DNA from: JAAYCI01 sp031551695
GTDB taxonomy: Bacteria > Bacillota > Clostridia > Oscillospirales > Ruminococcaceae
Reading direction: 5' to 3'
Assembly (NCBI GenBank): GCA_031551695.1
Contig: JAVBNG010000006.1
Location: forward strand, 1 to 64,000
DNA length: 64,000 nucleotides
Part shown: piece after piece, positions 9,601 to 16,917 of the stretch
How the letters are laid out: each line of letters opens with the position of its first letter
How positions within the stretch are numbered: the first letter of the stretch is position 1
Notes under the pieces: model-generated
What the model was told of the DNA's origin: nothing
Databases searched by the model: none
The model's input: only the letters and a program-made list of their open reading frames with translations
Translations under genes and position numbers: made by a program

Positions 9601-11196
9601 CCCTCGTGCAAGTACAGTGAGTTTTTTGAGGATGGCAGCGTTGCCAGCGGTTTTGACCTGCCGGATAAGGAATGCCCGGTTTGCGGTGCCAAAATGAAAG
9701 GCGACGGGAATGAGATCCCGTTCGAGACCTTCCTCGGCTTCGAGGGCGACAAGGAACCCGACATCGACCTGAACTTTTCCGGCGAGTACCAGAGCCAGGC
9801 GCACAAATATACGGAGGAACTGTTCGGCAGCGAGTATGTGTTCAAGGCGGGCACCGTGAGCGGCCTGCAGGACAAGACGGCCTTTGGCTATGTGAAAAAG
9901 TATGCCGAAGAGCGCGGCATTCCCCTTGGCCGCGCCGAGACAGACCGCCTGATTGCGGGCTGCGTGGGCGTGAAGCGCACCACGGGCCAGCACCCGGGCG
10001 GCATGGTGGTGGTGCCGTCGGGTTACGAAGTAACGGATTTTTGCCCCGTGCAGCACCCGGCGGACGACAAGGACAAGGGTGTCGTCACCACCCATTTTGA
10101 GTTTAAATACCTGCACGACACACTGTTGAAGCTGGACGAGCTGGGCCATGACGTGCCGACGCTGTACCATCATTTAGAAAAGCAGACCGGCGTAAAAATA
10201 AGCGACGTGCCGATGAATGATCCGAAAATCATCAGCCTGCTTACGTCTGTGCAGGCGCTGGGCGTGACGGAGGAGGAAATTTATTCCGCCACCGGCACCC
10301 TCGGCATTCCGGAACTTGGCACCAACTTCGTGCGGCAGATGCTGGTGGAGGCACAGCCGAAAAACTTCGGCGACCTCATCCAAATTTCCGGCCTTTCCCA
10401 CGGCACGGACGTGTGGAGCGGCAACGCGCAGGATTTGATCAAAAACAAAGTGTGTGATATTTCGGAAGTGATCGGTACCCGCGACAGCATCATGACCTAC
10501 CTGATCCACAAGGGCCTGCCGAACAAGATGGCCTTTGACGTGATGGAAAAAACGCGCAAGGGCAAGGTGGCGAAGGAGGGCTTTCCCCCCGGTGTGGAGG
10601 AGCAGATGAAGGCCTGCGGCGTGCCGGGCTGGTACATGGAAAGCTGTAAAAAAATCAAGTATATGTTCCCGAAGGCCCACGCCGTGGCATACCTCATCAT
10701 GGCCGTGAAGCTGATGTGGTTTAAAATTTACCACCCGGTGGCCTATTACGCCACTTACCTTACCGTGCGCGGCAACGATATCGACTACGAGGCTGCGATT
10801 GGTGGCAAAGAAGTGGCGAAACGGCACATCCGCGAGTTGCAGGAGCTTTTGAAGACCGACAAAAGCGCCAAAAACGAGGACACACTGACGACGCTATTGA
10901 ACACCAACGAATATCTGTGCCGTGGGTTCGCGTTTTTGCCCATTGAGCTGGGCAAAAGCCGGGCAAATGAGTACATGGTGGAGGACGGGAAAATTCGCCT
11001 GCCGTTTTTGGCCTTGAAGGGCGTGGGCGCCATCCAGGCGGCGGCGCTGGAAAACGCCACGCTGGCCGGGCAAAAATACCTGTCCATTGAAGAACTGCAA
11101 AACGCCTCCGGCGTGCCCGGCGCGGTGATTGAGGCGCTGGACAAGGCCGGGGCGCTGGGAGGATTGCCAAAAAGCAACCAAATATCTTTTTTTTGA
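6622..11196 (+). CDS. polC: DNA polymerase III alpha subunit, Gram-positive PolC type
   Basis: Replicative polymerase with built-in 3'-5' exonuclease. Domain order from a 1524-residue product: N-terminal domain, low-complexity Pro/Ala linker, OB fold (near VNKCTVWGQVFGTD), PHP domain beginning RVELHLHTKLSSMDG at about residue 407, DnaQ-type exonuclease inserted in it (FVVFDIETTGLVPG at about 500, HHRAVDDARA), a Cys4 zinc element at about 993-1020 (CPSC...CPVCG), and the polymerase palm with PDIDLNFSGEY at about 1045. The frame is open from 6562, but GTG 6622 has AAAGGGGG at 6608-6614 and spacing of 7, so it is preferred. It ends at a bidirectional hairpin. Confidence 0.98.
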   Translation: MGIELGELCPELVADEAGGAVFAGVQVQSLGIDEANRRVKVYYKSARPLLPNEKTVLEQAILTRFPAHGIILSGSFPYEAITQHEVFAAARELATAGMPLNGYLRSAACEINGGQIDVYLACAHGLLEDVGFAGALAEKIEKMTGTRPQVVCHESAAAQNGARQVNSAFDGYTAVEPGTLVDTPVDGTFSAAVPAMPMKSSAEGADAAAQPSVALAQDLPWHDTPRDPFAANGTNGAAGKTVPVQPPVVHAQQPPIPVRTPEEIMPRGAAPQSRFKVDGLDLDGSPPERILGVGFAPKKLTPLVQIDGSVNKCTVWGQVFGTDTFDLRGGGKSITISITDFDKSVFVKLRSFGNMKLGKIEDLGTGDVIIVRGACQYDQYLQEYCVAPDDIIRVKLAEKKDEAEVKRVELHLHTKLSSMDGLCDPAEVVKTAAAMGHKAVAITDHGVVQAYPEAMLALEKVRKTNPDFKVIYGMEAYFVDDMVPILAGEAEGSLADMEFVVFDIETTGLVPGRDKMTEIGAVVFAGGELRETFGTFVDPGMPIPANITELTGITGEMVQGAPGQDEAVRSFLDFAAGRVLVAHNAHGFDMRFIRLAAENAGLGAAFAAMDTLPLAQSLYPGLSRYTLDSIGNHLEIPKFNHHRAVDDARALAQIFTHMHAELGERGIRRCEGLNTGLSSGRALSKRSHHMILLVQNVVGLKNMYKIVSASHLQYYAYGKNKGPRVPRSLLEQHREGLLVGSACEAGELYGAVLGGKSDEELKKIASYYDFLEIQPIGNNRFLLKRDNDPVESEEQLQDFNRTIIRLGKELGKPVVATCDVHFMKPRDAVFRSVLQAGMGFSDADDQAPLYFRTTDEMLAEFKYLSKEEAYEVVVEAPNKIADMIDADVRPIPKGTFTPTIPGSDETLRETTMQNARERYGDPLPDIVRQRLEKELDSIIKHGFAVLYVIAQKLVKDSEDHGYLVGSRGSVGSSAVANFAGISEVNPLPPHYLCPSCKYSEFFEDGSVASGFDLPDKECPVCGAKMKGDGNEIPFETFLGFEGDKEPDIDLNFSGEYQSQAHKYTEELFGSEYVFKAGTVSGLQDKTAFGYVKKYAEERGIPLGRAETDRLIAGCVGVKRTTGQHPGGMVVVPSGYEVTDFCPVQHPADDKDKGVVTTHFEFKYLHDTLLKLDELGHDVPTLYHHLEKQTGVKISDVPMNDPKIISLLTSVQALGVTEEEIYSATGTLGIPELGTNFVRQMLVEAQPKNFGDLIQISGLSHGTDVWSGNAQDLIKNKVCDISEVIGTRDSIMTYLIHKGLPNKMAFDVMEKTRKGKVAKEGFPPGVEEQMKACGVPGWYMESCKKIKYMFPKAHAVAYLIMAVKLMWFKIYHPVAYYATYLTVRGNDIDYEAAIGGKEVAKRHIRELQELLKTDKSAKNEDTLTTLLNTNEYLCRGFAFLPIELGKSRANEYMVEDGKIRLPFLALKGVGAIQAAALENATLAGQKYLSIEELQNASGVPGAVIEALDKAGALGGLPKSNQISFF

Positions 11197-11215
11197 TGGA
11201 TATCCCGCCTGTACT

Positions 11216-11256
11216 TAAAAAAAGAGCCCCGTGTGAATTCACACGGGGTTTTGTGC
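11216..11256. terminator. Bidirectional terminator between polC and the MutS-like gene
   Basis: A perfect 22-base palindrome (11227-11248, arm CCCCGTGTGAA) is flanked by an A-run on the left and TTTT on the right, so it can terminate convergent transcription from both strands. The stop codon of the minus-strand MutS-like gene (11239-11241) lies inside the palindrome. Confidence 0.85.
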
Positions 11257-12906
11257 AGTGTTCCACCGGTGGGTGCGCGCGTAGTTTTGTACCAGCTCGT
11301 TTGCCGTGTCGACGATTTCCGGCGGGAAGCCTTTCACCTGCAGCAGCTTCAACGCGTTGCGGCTTGTGGCCGGGCCGGGTTCCAGCCGGTAGGTGAAAGA
11401 AACCTCGTTGTTCCGGATTGTTTCTGAAAAATGGTAATTGTCATACAGCCCAGCTACCATGGAGACAAGCTCCAGGTCATGCGTGGCGGCAAAACAAAGC
11501 GCATTTTTGCCACTGAAGTAACGCAGGAATGAAAACGCGGCGCCGATGCGCTCAACGGTGTTGGTGCCCTTTAAAATTTCGTCGATGAACAAATATGCGA
11601 ATGCATCCCGGGAAACAGCATCCACCAGCCGTTTCATGGATTTGATCTCCGCAATAAAATAGCTGTCACCCTCGATGATATCATCCGACACTGCCATGGC
11701 GGTGAGGACGTCTGCCCGCTGCATGCGAAAATGCTGCGCGCAGCAGGTGTTCAGGGTTTGCGCCAGCAGGCAGTTTACCGCAAGAGCCTTGAGGAATGTG
11801 GATTTACCGGATGCGTTGGAACCTGTGAGCAGAACGCCTTTGCCAGCCGTGATATCGTTGGCGACGGGATGGGCAAGGAGAGGGTGATACAGTTGCTGTG
11901 CCGAAAGCGCACGGGTGCCGTCAAACTCCGGCGCCGTGAAAAACGGCAGGCTTTCGCGCAAAGAGCAGACGGCACAGGCAATGTCGACCCTGGCGACATC
12001 TTCGAACAGGTTTTCGGTGGCTGAGCGGTTTTTATTTACAAAGCGGTCTGCCCAAAAATAGCATAGAATCGGCAGCAGCAGGCAGCCGAACAAATCCAGC
12101 AGTGCGGCTTCCTTCAGGTGCTCCGAATAACGCATCACCGCAAGCGGCGTGCCGGCTTTGGCACAAATATTTCGGCGTTTTTCCATTTGCGCGGCCAGTT
12201 TTGGATCCAAACCGCGCAAAAGGGGCAGCATTTTTTTCGACCAATATAAGGCCTCGGCCAGCGGAAGCATTGTATGGTAGGCCGGAAGCGACGATTTCAG
12301 CACATAGGACGCGACCAGATTGGCCAAAAGGCTGAGCAAAAGGATAAGCCCAAACACCTGTACACCCGCAAGCAGCAGAAAAATTGACACGAAAGGCAGG
12401 CTGGCAAGCACCAGAACCAACAGTTTTTGCCTGCGCGGGATGGGAGCGGATTCCAGCGTGAGCGCCGCAAGACTGCCGGTGCCGGAACGGCCGATGCGGC
12501 TCAAGAGATACATCAGGCGGAACATGGCGGCGCTGTCCGCCTGAAGCGCGCAGACAAACTTTTCTTGCCCGTCCAGTTCCTCCTCGGGAAGGCGCGTTTG
12601 CCGCAGCTGCTTGTAGAGGAAAATATCGCCAATTTCGCTGTGGCAGGCGTTTACGCGCTGGTACACTTCATCCATGTCAAGATTTTGCCAGGTGAGGTCA
12701 TCCACAAATGTGGCACCTGTGTGCAAGGGGACGTAGGTTTGCCAGTAATATTCCGCGGAGAACAGCTTTTTTCGTTCGGGGACGGCGCCGAACGAAGTGC
12801 GAAGTTTTGCCTGCAAGCGTCTTTTTTGGCGAAAATGCCGCACCGTGCCGTATATTACGCAGGCGGTAGCCGCCAGGGCTATAAAATAGGGGAGCCAGTG
12901 TTGCAT
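11239..12906 (-). CDS. Membrane-anchored MutS-family ATPase
   Basis: A 555-residue protein with the MutS core and ATPase domains but without the N-terminal mismatch-recognition domain. One membrane helix is at the N-terminus (YFIALAATACVIYG) and a long hydrophobic pair lies around residues 175-220. The C-terminal ATPase shows Walker A GSNASGKSTFLK (about residue 357), a Walker B-like LFIDEILKGTN and a switch His in FAATHDLE. The frame extends upstream to 13020 into the UDG gene; ATG 12906, with an AGGCAGGA-like site, is preferred. This group is usually annotated MutS-related protein. A role in mismatch repair is doubtful, and the real substrate is unknown. It lies 55 bases downstream of the UDG gene. 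Confidence 0.85.
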   Translation of the reverse strand: MQHWLPYFIALAATACVIYGTVRHFRQKRRLQAKLRTSFGAVPERKKLFSAEYYWQTYVPLHTGATFVDDLTWQNLDMDEVYQRVNACHSEIGDIFLYKQLRQTRLPEEELDGQEKFVCALQADSAAMFRLMYLLSRIGRSGTGSLAALTLESAPIPRRQKLLVLVLASLPFVSIFLLLAGVQVFGLILLLSLLANLVASYVLKSSLPAYHTMLPLAEALYWSKKMLPLLRGLDPKLAAQMEKRRNICAKAGTPLAVMRYSEHLKEAALLDLFGCLLLPILCYFWADRFVNKNRSATENLFEDVARVDIACAVCSLRESLPFFTAPEFDGTRALSAQQLYHPLLAHPVANDITAGKGVLLTGSNASGKSTFLKALAVNCLLAQTLNTCCAQHFRMQRADVLTAMAVSDDIIEGDSYFIAEIKSMKRLVDAVSRDAFAYLFIDEILKGTNTVERIGAAFSFLRYFSGKNALCFAATHDLELVSMVAGLYDNYHFSETIRNNEVSFTYRLEPGPATSRNALKLLQVKGFPPEIVDTANELVQNYARTHRWNTAQNPV

Positions 12907-12961
12907 AAATCCTGCCTTTCGATGTCGGTTCACGCTATATGGTGCGGAAAGATTTGTGCGG

Positions 12962-13540
12962 CTAGTATGTGTGGTCGCACACTTCCCGTATTTTTTCCCG
13001 AATGGCGGCGAAATCGTCAAATGCCATGGGTTTTTGGTTGGGGTTGCGCAACAGGGCGGCGGGGTGCAAAGTGGCGGTCATCCACACGCCGTTTTTTTGC
13101 ACCCAGGTGCCGTGCTCTTTGGTGATGGCGTAGTCCGGCTTGATGATGACCTGCGCCGCTATGCGCCCTACACACACGATGATTTTTGGGGATAGCAGGC
13201 GAAATTGTTCCCGCAGCCAGGGCAGGCAGGCTTCTCGTTCTTCCGGCATCGGGTCGCGGTTTTTGGGCGGGCGGCATTTTACAATATTGGCGATGAAGAC
13301 GTTTTTTTGGCGCGAGAGGCCGATGGTATCAAGGTAAACATCCAACAGCTTGCCGCTGCGGCCCACAAAGGGCAGGCCCTGCTCGTCCTCATTTTGGCCG
13401 GGGCCTTCGCCCACAAACAGCACTTCGGCATCCGGCACTCCTTCGCCAAATACCACATGGGTACGCGTGGCCGCAAGGCCACAGTTCCGGCAGGTTTGAC
13501 ATTTTTGCTTCAGTTCTTCCCACGCGGACAATCCATCCAC
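12962..13540 (-). CDS. Uracil-DNA glycosylase, family 4 (iron-sulfur type)
   Basis: Removes uracil from DNA to start base-excision repair. Family-4 features: N-terminal clustered cysteines (C14, C17, C20) before RTHVVFGEG, the GEGPGQNEDEQGLPFVGRSG motif that holds the active-site region, the NIVKCRPPKNRDP segment with the Cys of EACLPWL, and a late HPAALLRNPNQK loop. It is 192 aa. GAGGTGG sits almost on top of ATG 13540, so TTG 13531 with spacing of about 6 may be the real start. A -10 element, TATACT with an upstream TGA (13575-13580 on this strand), lies just upstream. Confidence 0.92.
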   Translation of the reverse strand: MDGLSAWEELKQKCQTCRNCGLAATRTHVVFGEGVPDAEVLFVGEGPGQNEDEQGLPFVGRSGKLLDVYLDTIGLSRQKNVFIANIVKCRPPKNRDPMPEEREACLPWLREQFRLLSPKIIVCVGRIAAQVIIKPDYAITKEHGTWVQKNGVWMTATLHPAALLRNPNQKPMAFDDFAAIREKIREVCDHTY

Positions 13541-13574
13541 CTCATTTGTACATTTTTTGTTGGCATTTTAATTA

Positions 13575-13580
13575 AGTATA
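13575..13580 (-). promoter_or_regulatory. Extended -10 element for the UDG gene
   Basis: The minus strand reads TGATATACT, a TGn-extended -10 hexamer, about 35 bases upstream of the UDG start. No good -35 is visible at 17 bases, as is common for extended -10 promoters. Confidence 0.5.
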
Positions 13581-13616
13581 TCATATTTGCGGCTACCCAT
13601 GCGGCTTTATTTGTGA

Positions 13617-13622
13617 TATAAT
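13617..13622 (+). promoter_or_regulatory. Extended -10 element for pduL
   Basis: The plus strand reads TGATATAAT with a consensus -10 at 13617-13622, 41 bases before the pduL ATG. No convincing -35 is seen. Together with the element at 13575 it gives divergent transcription of UDG and pduL. Confidence 0.6.
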
Positions 13623-13663
13623 TAACCGGAAACAAAGCGCTACAAAGTTTTTTGGAGGCGGCA

Positions 13664-14233
13664 ATGAAAAAAGTGATGGTCGAGACATCCGCGCGGCATG
13701 TCCATGTCAATGTTGATGACCTTGCAACGCTGTTTGGCGAAGGCTATGAGTTGCACGCAAAGAAGAACCTGTCACAGCCCGGCGAATTTGCCAGCGATGA
13801 GCGCGTTACCGTTGCGGGGCCGAAAGGGGAACTGCCGAATGTTTCCATTTTGGGGCCCACCCGCGGCAAAACGCAGGTGGAAATAAGCTTGACGGACGCG
13901 CGGCACATTGGGGTGAAGGCGCCTGTGCGTGTAAGCGGCGACATTGCCGGTTCCGCCGCCGTGACGCTGAAAGGGCCGAATGGCACGGTGGAGCTGAGCG
14001 AAGGCTGTATTGCCGCCAAGCGCCATGTGCATCTGGATACGCTGACAGCGGAAAAATTTGGCGTGGTGGACAAACAAGTGGTGAAAGTGGCTTGTGGTGC
14101 CAACGGCCGTGATGTGTTGTTTTGTGACGTTATTGCGCGCGTGAGTGATAAATTTGCTGCCGCCGTGCACCTGGACACCGATGAGGCCAACGCGGCCGGC
14201 GGCCCGGCGGAAGGCGAAATCATCACCGACTGA
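13664..14233 (+). CDS. pduL: Phosphotransacylase, PduL family
   Basis: Interconverts acyl-CoA and acyl-phosphate; in organisms that lack Pta it supplies acetyl-phosphate for ATP via acetate kinase. The two zinc-binding His motifs are present (TSARHVHVN near the start and AAKRHVHL in the second half). It is 189 aa from ATG 13664, which has GGAGG 7 bases upstream. There is no N-terminal extension of the kind that targets PduL to microcompartments, and no shell genes nearby, so a free cytosolic role is likely. Acetate kinase is not in the window. Confidence 0.93.
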   Translation: MKKVMVETSARHVHVNVDDLATLFGEGYELHAKKNLSQPGEFASDERVTVAGPKGELPNVSILGPTRGKTQVEISLTDARHIGVKAPVRVSGDIAGSAAVTLKGPNGTVELSEGCIAAKRHVHLDTLTAEKFGVVDKQVVKVACGANGRDVLFCDVIARVSDKFAAAVHLDTDEANAAGGPAEGEIITD

Positions 14234-14246
14234 TGTGCGCCTGCAC

Positions 14247-14275
14247 TTGCGAAAAGGGAACATTTTCGGTAAAAT
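14247..14275 (+). promoter_or_regulatory. Promoter for the radical-SAM pair
   Basis: TTGCGA (14247-14252), 17-base spacer, TAAAAT (14270-14275). The predicted transcript starts at about 14282 and opens with a G+C-rich stem, CCCCGCG paired with CGCGGGG, before the gene at 14368. Confidence 0.5.
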
Positions 14276-14367
14276 AGAACCCCGCGGCCGTGTTTTTGTA
14301 ACAGGGCGCGGGGCGATTTTGTTCCCTGATTATATTTTGGCATCCGCGTGGGCGCGGCAGGAGGAAG

Positions 14368-16212
14368 ATGGACAGGAAACTAAAAAAAGCACTTTCCGGG
14401 GTGCAAAAGCCGGGGAGGTATACCGGTGCCGAGCCGGGGTGCCGCTATAAGGAGAAAACGCAGACAGACCTGCGTTTTGCGTTTTGCTTTCCCGACACCT
14501 ACGAGGTGGGCATGTCCTTCCTGGGGATGAAAATATTGTATGAGATCATGAACCGGATGGACGGCGTGTGGTGCGAAAGGGCGTTTATGCCCTGGGTGGA
14601 CATGCTGGCCGTGATGAAGGAAAGTGGCATTCCGCTGTACGCGCTGGAAAGTATGGATCCGCTGTCGGAATTTGACGTGCTGGGTTTCACGCTGCAATAC
14701 GAGCTTTCCTACACGAATATCCTTGCTATGCTGGATTTGGCCGGCATTCCGCTGCGCGCGGCCGAGCGGGGCGAAGAGCATCCGCTGGTGATAGCTGGCG
14801 GGCCGTGCGCCTGCAACGCCGAGCCAATGGCCGATTTTTTTGATTTCATTCTGCTGGGTGAAGCGGAAGAAGTGATGCCGGAAATTTGCCGGTTTTTGAT
14901 AGACGCGAAAAAAAGCGGCATGAAAAAGGCGGAACAGTTGCGCCGGTTGGCAGGGGAATTCGAAGGTGTATATGTGCCGTCACTTTATGAAGTGACTTAT
15001 ACGGGCAACGGCGAGGTGGAGGCCATCACGTCGCTGCATGGCGCGCCGGAGCGGGTGAAGAAGGCGATGATCCGGGATTTTGCGGCTTTGCCCTCGCCGG
15101 AGCGGTTTGTGGTGCCCATGGTGGGCGCCGTGCATGACCGCGCCATGGTGGAAGTGATGCGCGGCTGTGTGCGCGGTTGCCGGTTCTGCCAGGCGGGCTT
15201 CATTTACCGCCCGGCCCGCCAGCGCGACGCCAAAGGTGTGAGCCGCCAGGCGAAAGCGCTGTGCGACAACACGGGTTATGAGGAGATTAGCCTGACAAGC
15301 CTTTCCACCAGCGACCATACAGGTCTGGAAGAGATGTTGGACGACATGCTGGAGTGGACGAGTGAGCGCCACATCAACATTGCGCTGCCATCCCTGCGGG
15401 TGGATAATTTTACGCCAAGTTTGGCAGAAAAGACAACAAAAATACGGAAAAGCGGCCTCACCTTTGCGCCGGAAGCTGGAACACAGCGTTTGCGGAATGT
15501 GATTAACAAAAATGTGACGGATGAAGAAATAGAGCGCACGGCCAAGATGGCATTTGATTCCGGATATACCCAGGTGAAGCTGTATTTTATGTTAGGCCTG
15601 CCCACGGAAACATTGGAAGATGTGGAAGGGATTGCGAATACTGCGCAAAAAGTGGTGGATTTGTTTTACGCGAACCCGGATAAGCCAAAAGGGCAGGGCG
15701 TAAAGGTTTCCATCAGTGTTTCGTGTTTTGTGCCAAAGCCGATGACGCCCTTCGAGGTGTGCGGGCAGGACAGCGAAGACACCCTGCGCCAAAAGCAGCA
15801 GCATTTGATCAAAAGCCTGAAAAGCCGCAAGATCTCTGTGAGCTACCACGATAGCAAAACCAGCTTTCTGGAGGCGGTGTTTGCCCGGGGCGACAGGCGG
15901 CTTGCCGCGGTGATTGAACAGGCGTACCGCGATGGCTGCGTGTTTGACAGCTGGGACGACCAGTTCAAGTATGATGTGTGGATGAAAGCTTTTGCGGACC
16001 GGGGGTTGGATCCACATTTTTACGCCAACCGCGCCTTGCCGCCGGAAGGCCTGCGGCCATGGAGCCACATGGACTATGGTGTGAGCCGGCAGTTTTTAGC
16101 TGCGGAATATCAAAAAGCACGGGATGGCGGTACTACGCCACAGTGCCGGGAAAAATGCGCTGCGTGTGGGGTTTCGCAGCTGTACGGAGGGGAATGCTTT
16201 GGAAAAAATTAG
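14368..16212 (+). CDS. B12-binding-domain radical SAM protein, TIGR03960 family
   Basis: A 614-residue protein with an N-terminal cobalamin-binding-like region (CFPDTYEVGMSFLGM...) and a radical SAM core with CVRGCRFC near residue 265, the CxxxCxxC motif for the [4Fe-4S] cluster. Downstream are the ITLSSLSTSDH-like segment (EISLTSLSTSDHTGLEE) and FAPEAGTQRLRNVINKN. The C-terminus ends in a Cys-rich stretch (CREKCAACGVSQLYGGEC). The substrate of this family is not established. It overlaps the next gene by 14 bases, a coupling usual for the TIGR03960/TIGR03936 pair. AGGAGG lies only 3 bases before the ATG, a tight spacing. Confidence 0.9.
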   Translation: MDRKLKKALSGVQKPGRYTGAEPGCRYKEKTQTDLRFAFCFPDTYEVGMSFLGMKILYEIMNRMDGVWCERAFMPWVDMLAVMKESGIPLYALESMDPLSEFDVLGFTLQYELSYTNILAMLDLAGIPLRAAERGEEHPLVIAGGPCACNAEPMADFFDFILLGEAEEVMPEICRFLIDAKKSGMKKAEQLRRLAGEFEGVYVPSLYEVTYTGNGEVEAITSLHGAPERVKKAMIRDFAALPSPERFVVPMVGAVHDRAMVEVMRGCVRGCRFCQAGFIYRPARQRDAKGVSRQAKALCDNTGYEEISLTSLSTSDHTGLEEMLDDMLEWTSERHINIALPSLRVDNFTPSLAEKTTKIRKSGLTFAPEAGTQRLRNVINKNVTDEEIERTAKMAFDSGYTQVKLYFMLGLPTETLEDVEGIANTAQKVVDLFYANPDKPKGQGVKVSISVSCFVPKPMTPFEVCGQDSEDTLRQKQQHLIKSLKSRKISVSYHDSKTSFLEAVFARGDRRLAAVIEQAYRDGCVFDSWDDQFKYDVWMKAFADRGLDPHFYANRALPPEGLRPWSHMDYGVSRQFLAAEYQKARDGGTTPQCREKCAACGVSQLYGGECFGKN

Positions 16213-16873
16213 GCTTCACTTCGAAAAAACCGGCCCGGCCAGCTATATTTCCCATTTAGACCTGCAGCGTGCCATGGCCCGCGCCGTGCGCAAAAGCGGT
16301 TTGCCCGCGTGGTATTCCATGGGCTGTAACCCGCACATCTACATGACCTTTGCGCTGCCGCTGCCCATTATGCAGGAAAGCGTGTGCGAGACCGTGGATT
16401 TCAAAACAGAGCGTGAAAACGATGATTTTGGTAAATATGTGCCGCTGTTGAGCGACGCGCTTCCGAAAGGCATTGAAGCGAAGGCGATTCGGCGGCCGGC
16501 GCACGAGGCGGAGGAAATTGCCGGCGCGCAGTACAGTTTTTCCTGCCCGGAGGCCTGTGCCGGCGCATTTGCCAAAGCGGTGGACGCTTATAACCGAGCA
16601 GAAACCGTAAACGTGGTGAAAAAAACCAAAAAGAGCGAAAGTGTTGTTGATTTGAAGACCCATGTGAAAGAATTGGAAGTTGTGTCGCGTACTATGTATA
16701 AGGTGGTTTTGCCGGCCGGAAGCAGTTTTAACCTGAACCCGGCGCTATTGCTTTCAGCCGTGCTGGGCGGTGAGGCAAACGGGGAAGCGGAAGATTCGCA
16801 GGCTGTAGGGATTTATGATATTATAGTGCGGAGGGAATGTGTGTTCACGGCGGCGGGGGCTGTATTTGATTAG
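16199..16873 (+). CDS. TIGR03936 (DUF2344) radical-SAM-associated protein
   Basis: A 224-residue partner protein beginning EKIRLHFEKTGPASYISHLD, the family's N-terminal block, followed by GCNPHIYMTFALPLP. The frame is open from 16124, but TTG 16199 is preceded by GGAGGGG (16186-16192) with spacing of 6 and gives the family N-terminus. In many Clostridia these two genes precede a ribonuclease G-like gene and rplU; here a glycosyltransferase follows instead. Function unknown; a role in RNA or ribosome modification is an inference from the usual context only. Confidence 0.88.
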   Translation: MEKIRLHFEKTGPASYISHLDLQRAMARAVRKSGLPAWYSMGCNPHIYMTFALPLPIMQESVCETVDFKTERENDDFGKYVPLLSDALPKGIEAKAIRRPAHEAEEIAGAQYSFSCPEACAGAFAKAVDAYNRAETVNVVKKTKKSESVVDLKTHVKELEVVSRTMYKVVLPAGSSFNLNPALLLSAVLGGEANGEAEDSQAVGIYDIIVRRECVFTAAGAVFD

Positions 16874-16917
16874 ACGCCATTATTGCGTGAACACAGGGCT
16901 GATATGGAGGGTTGCGT

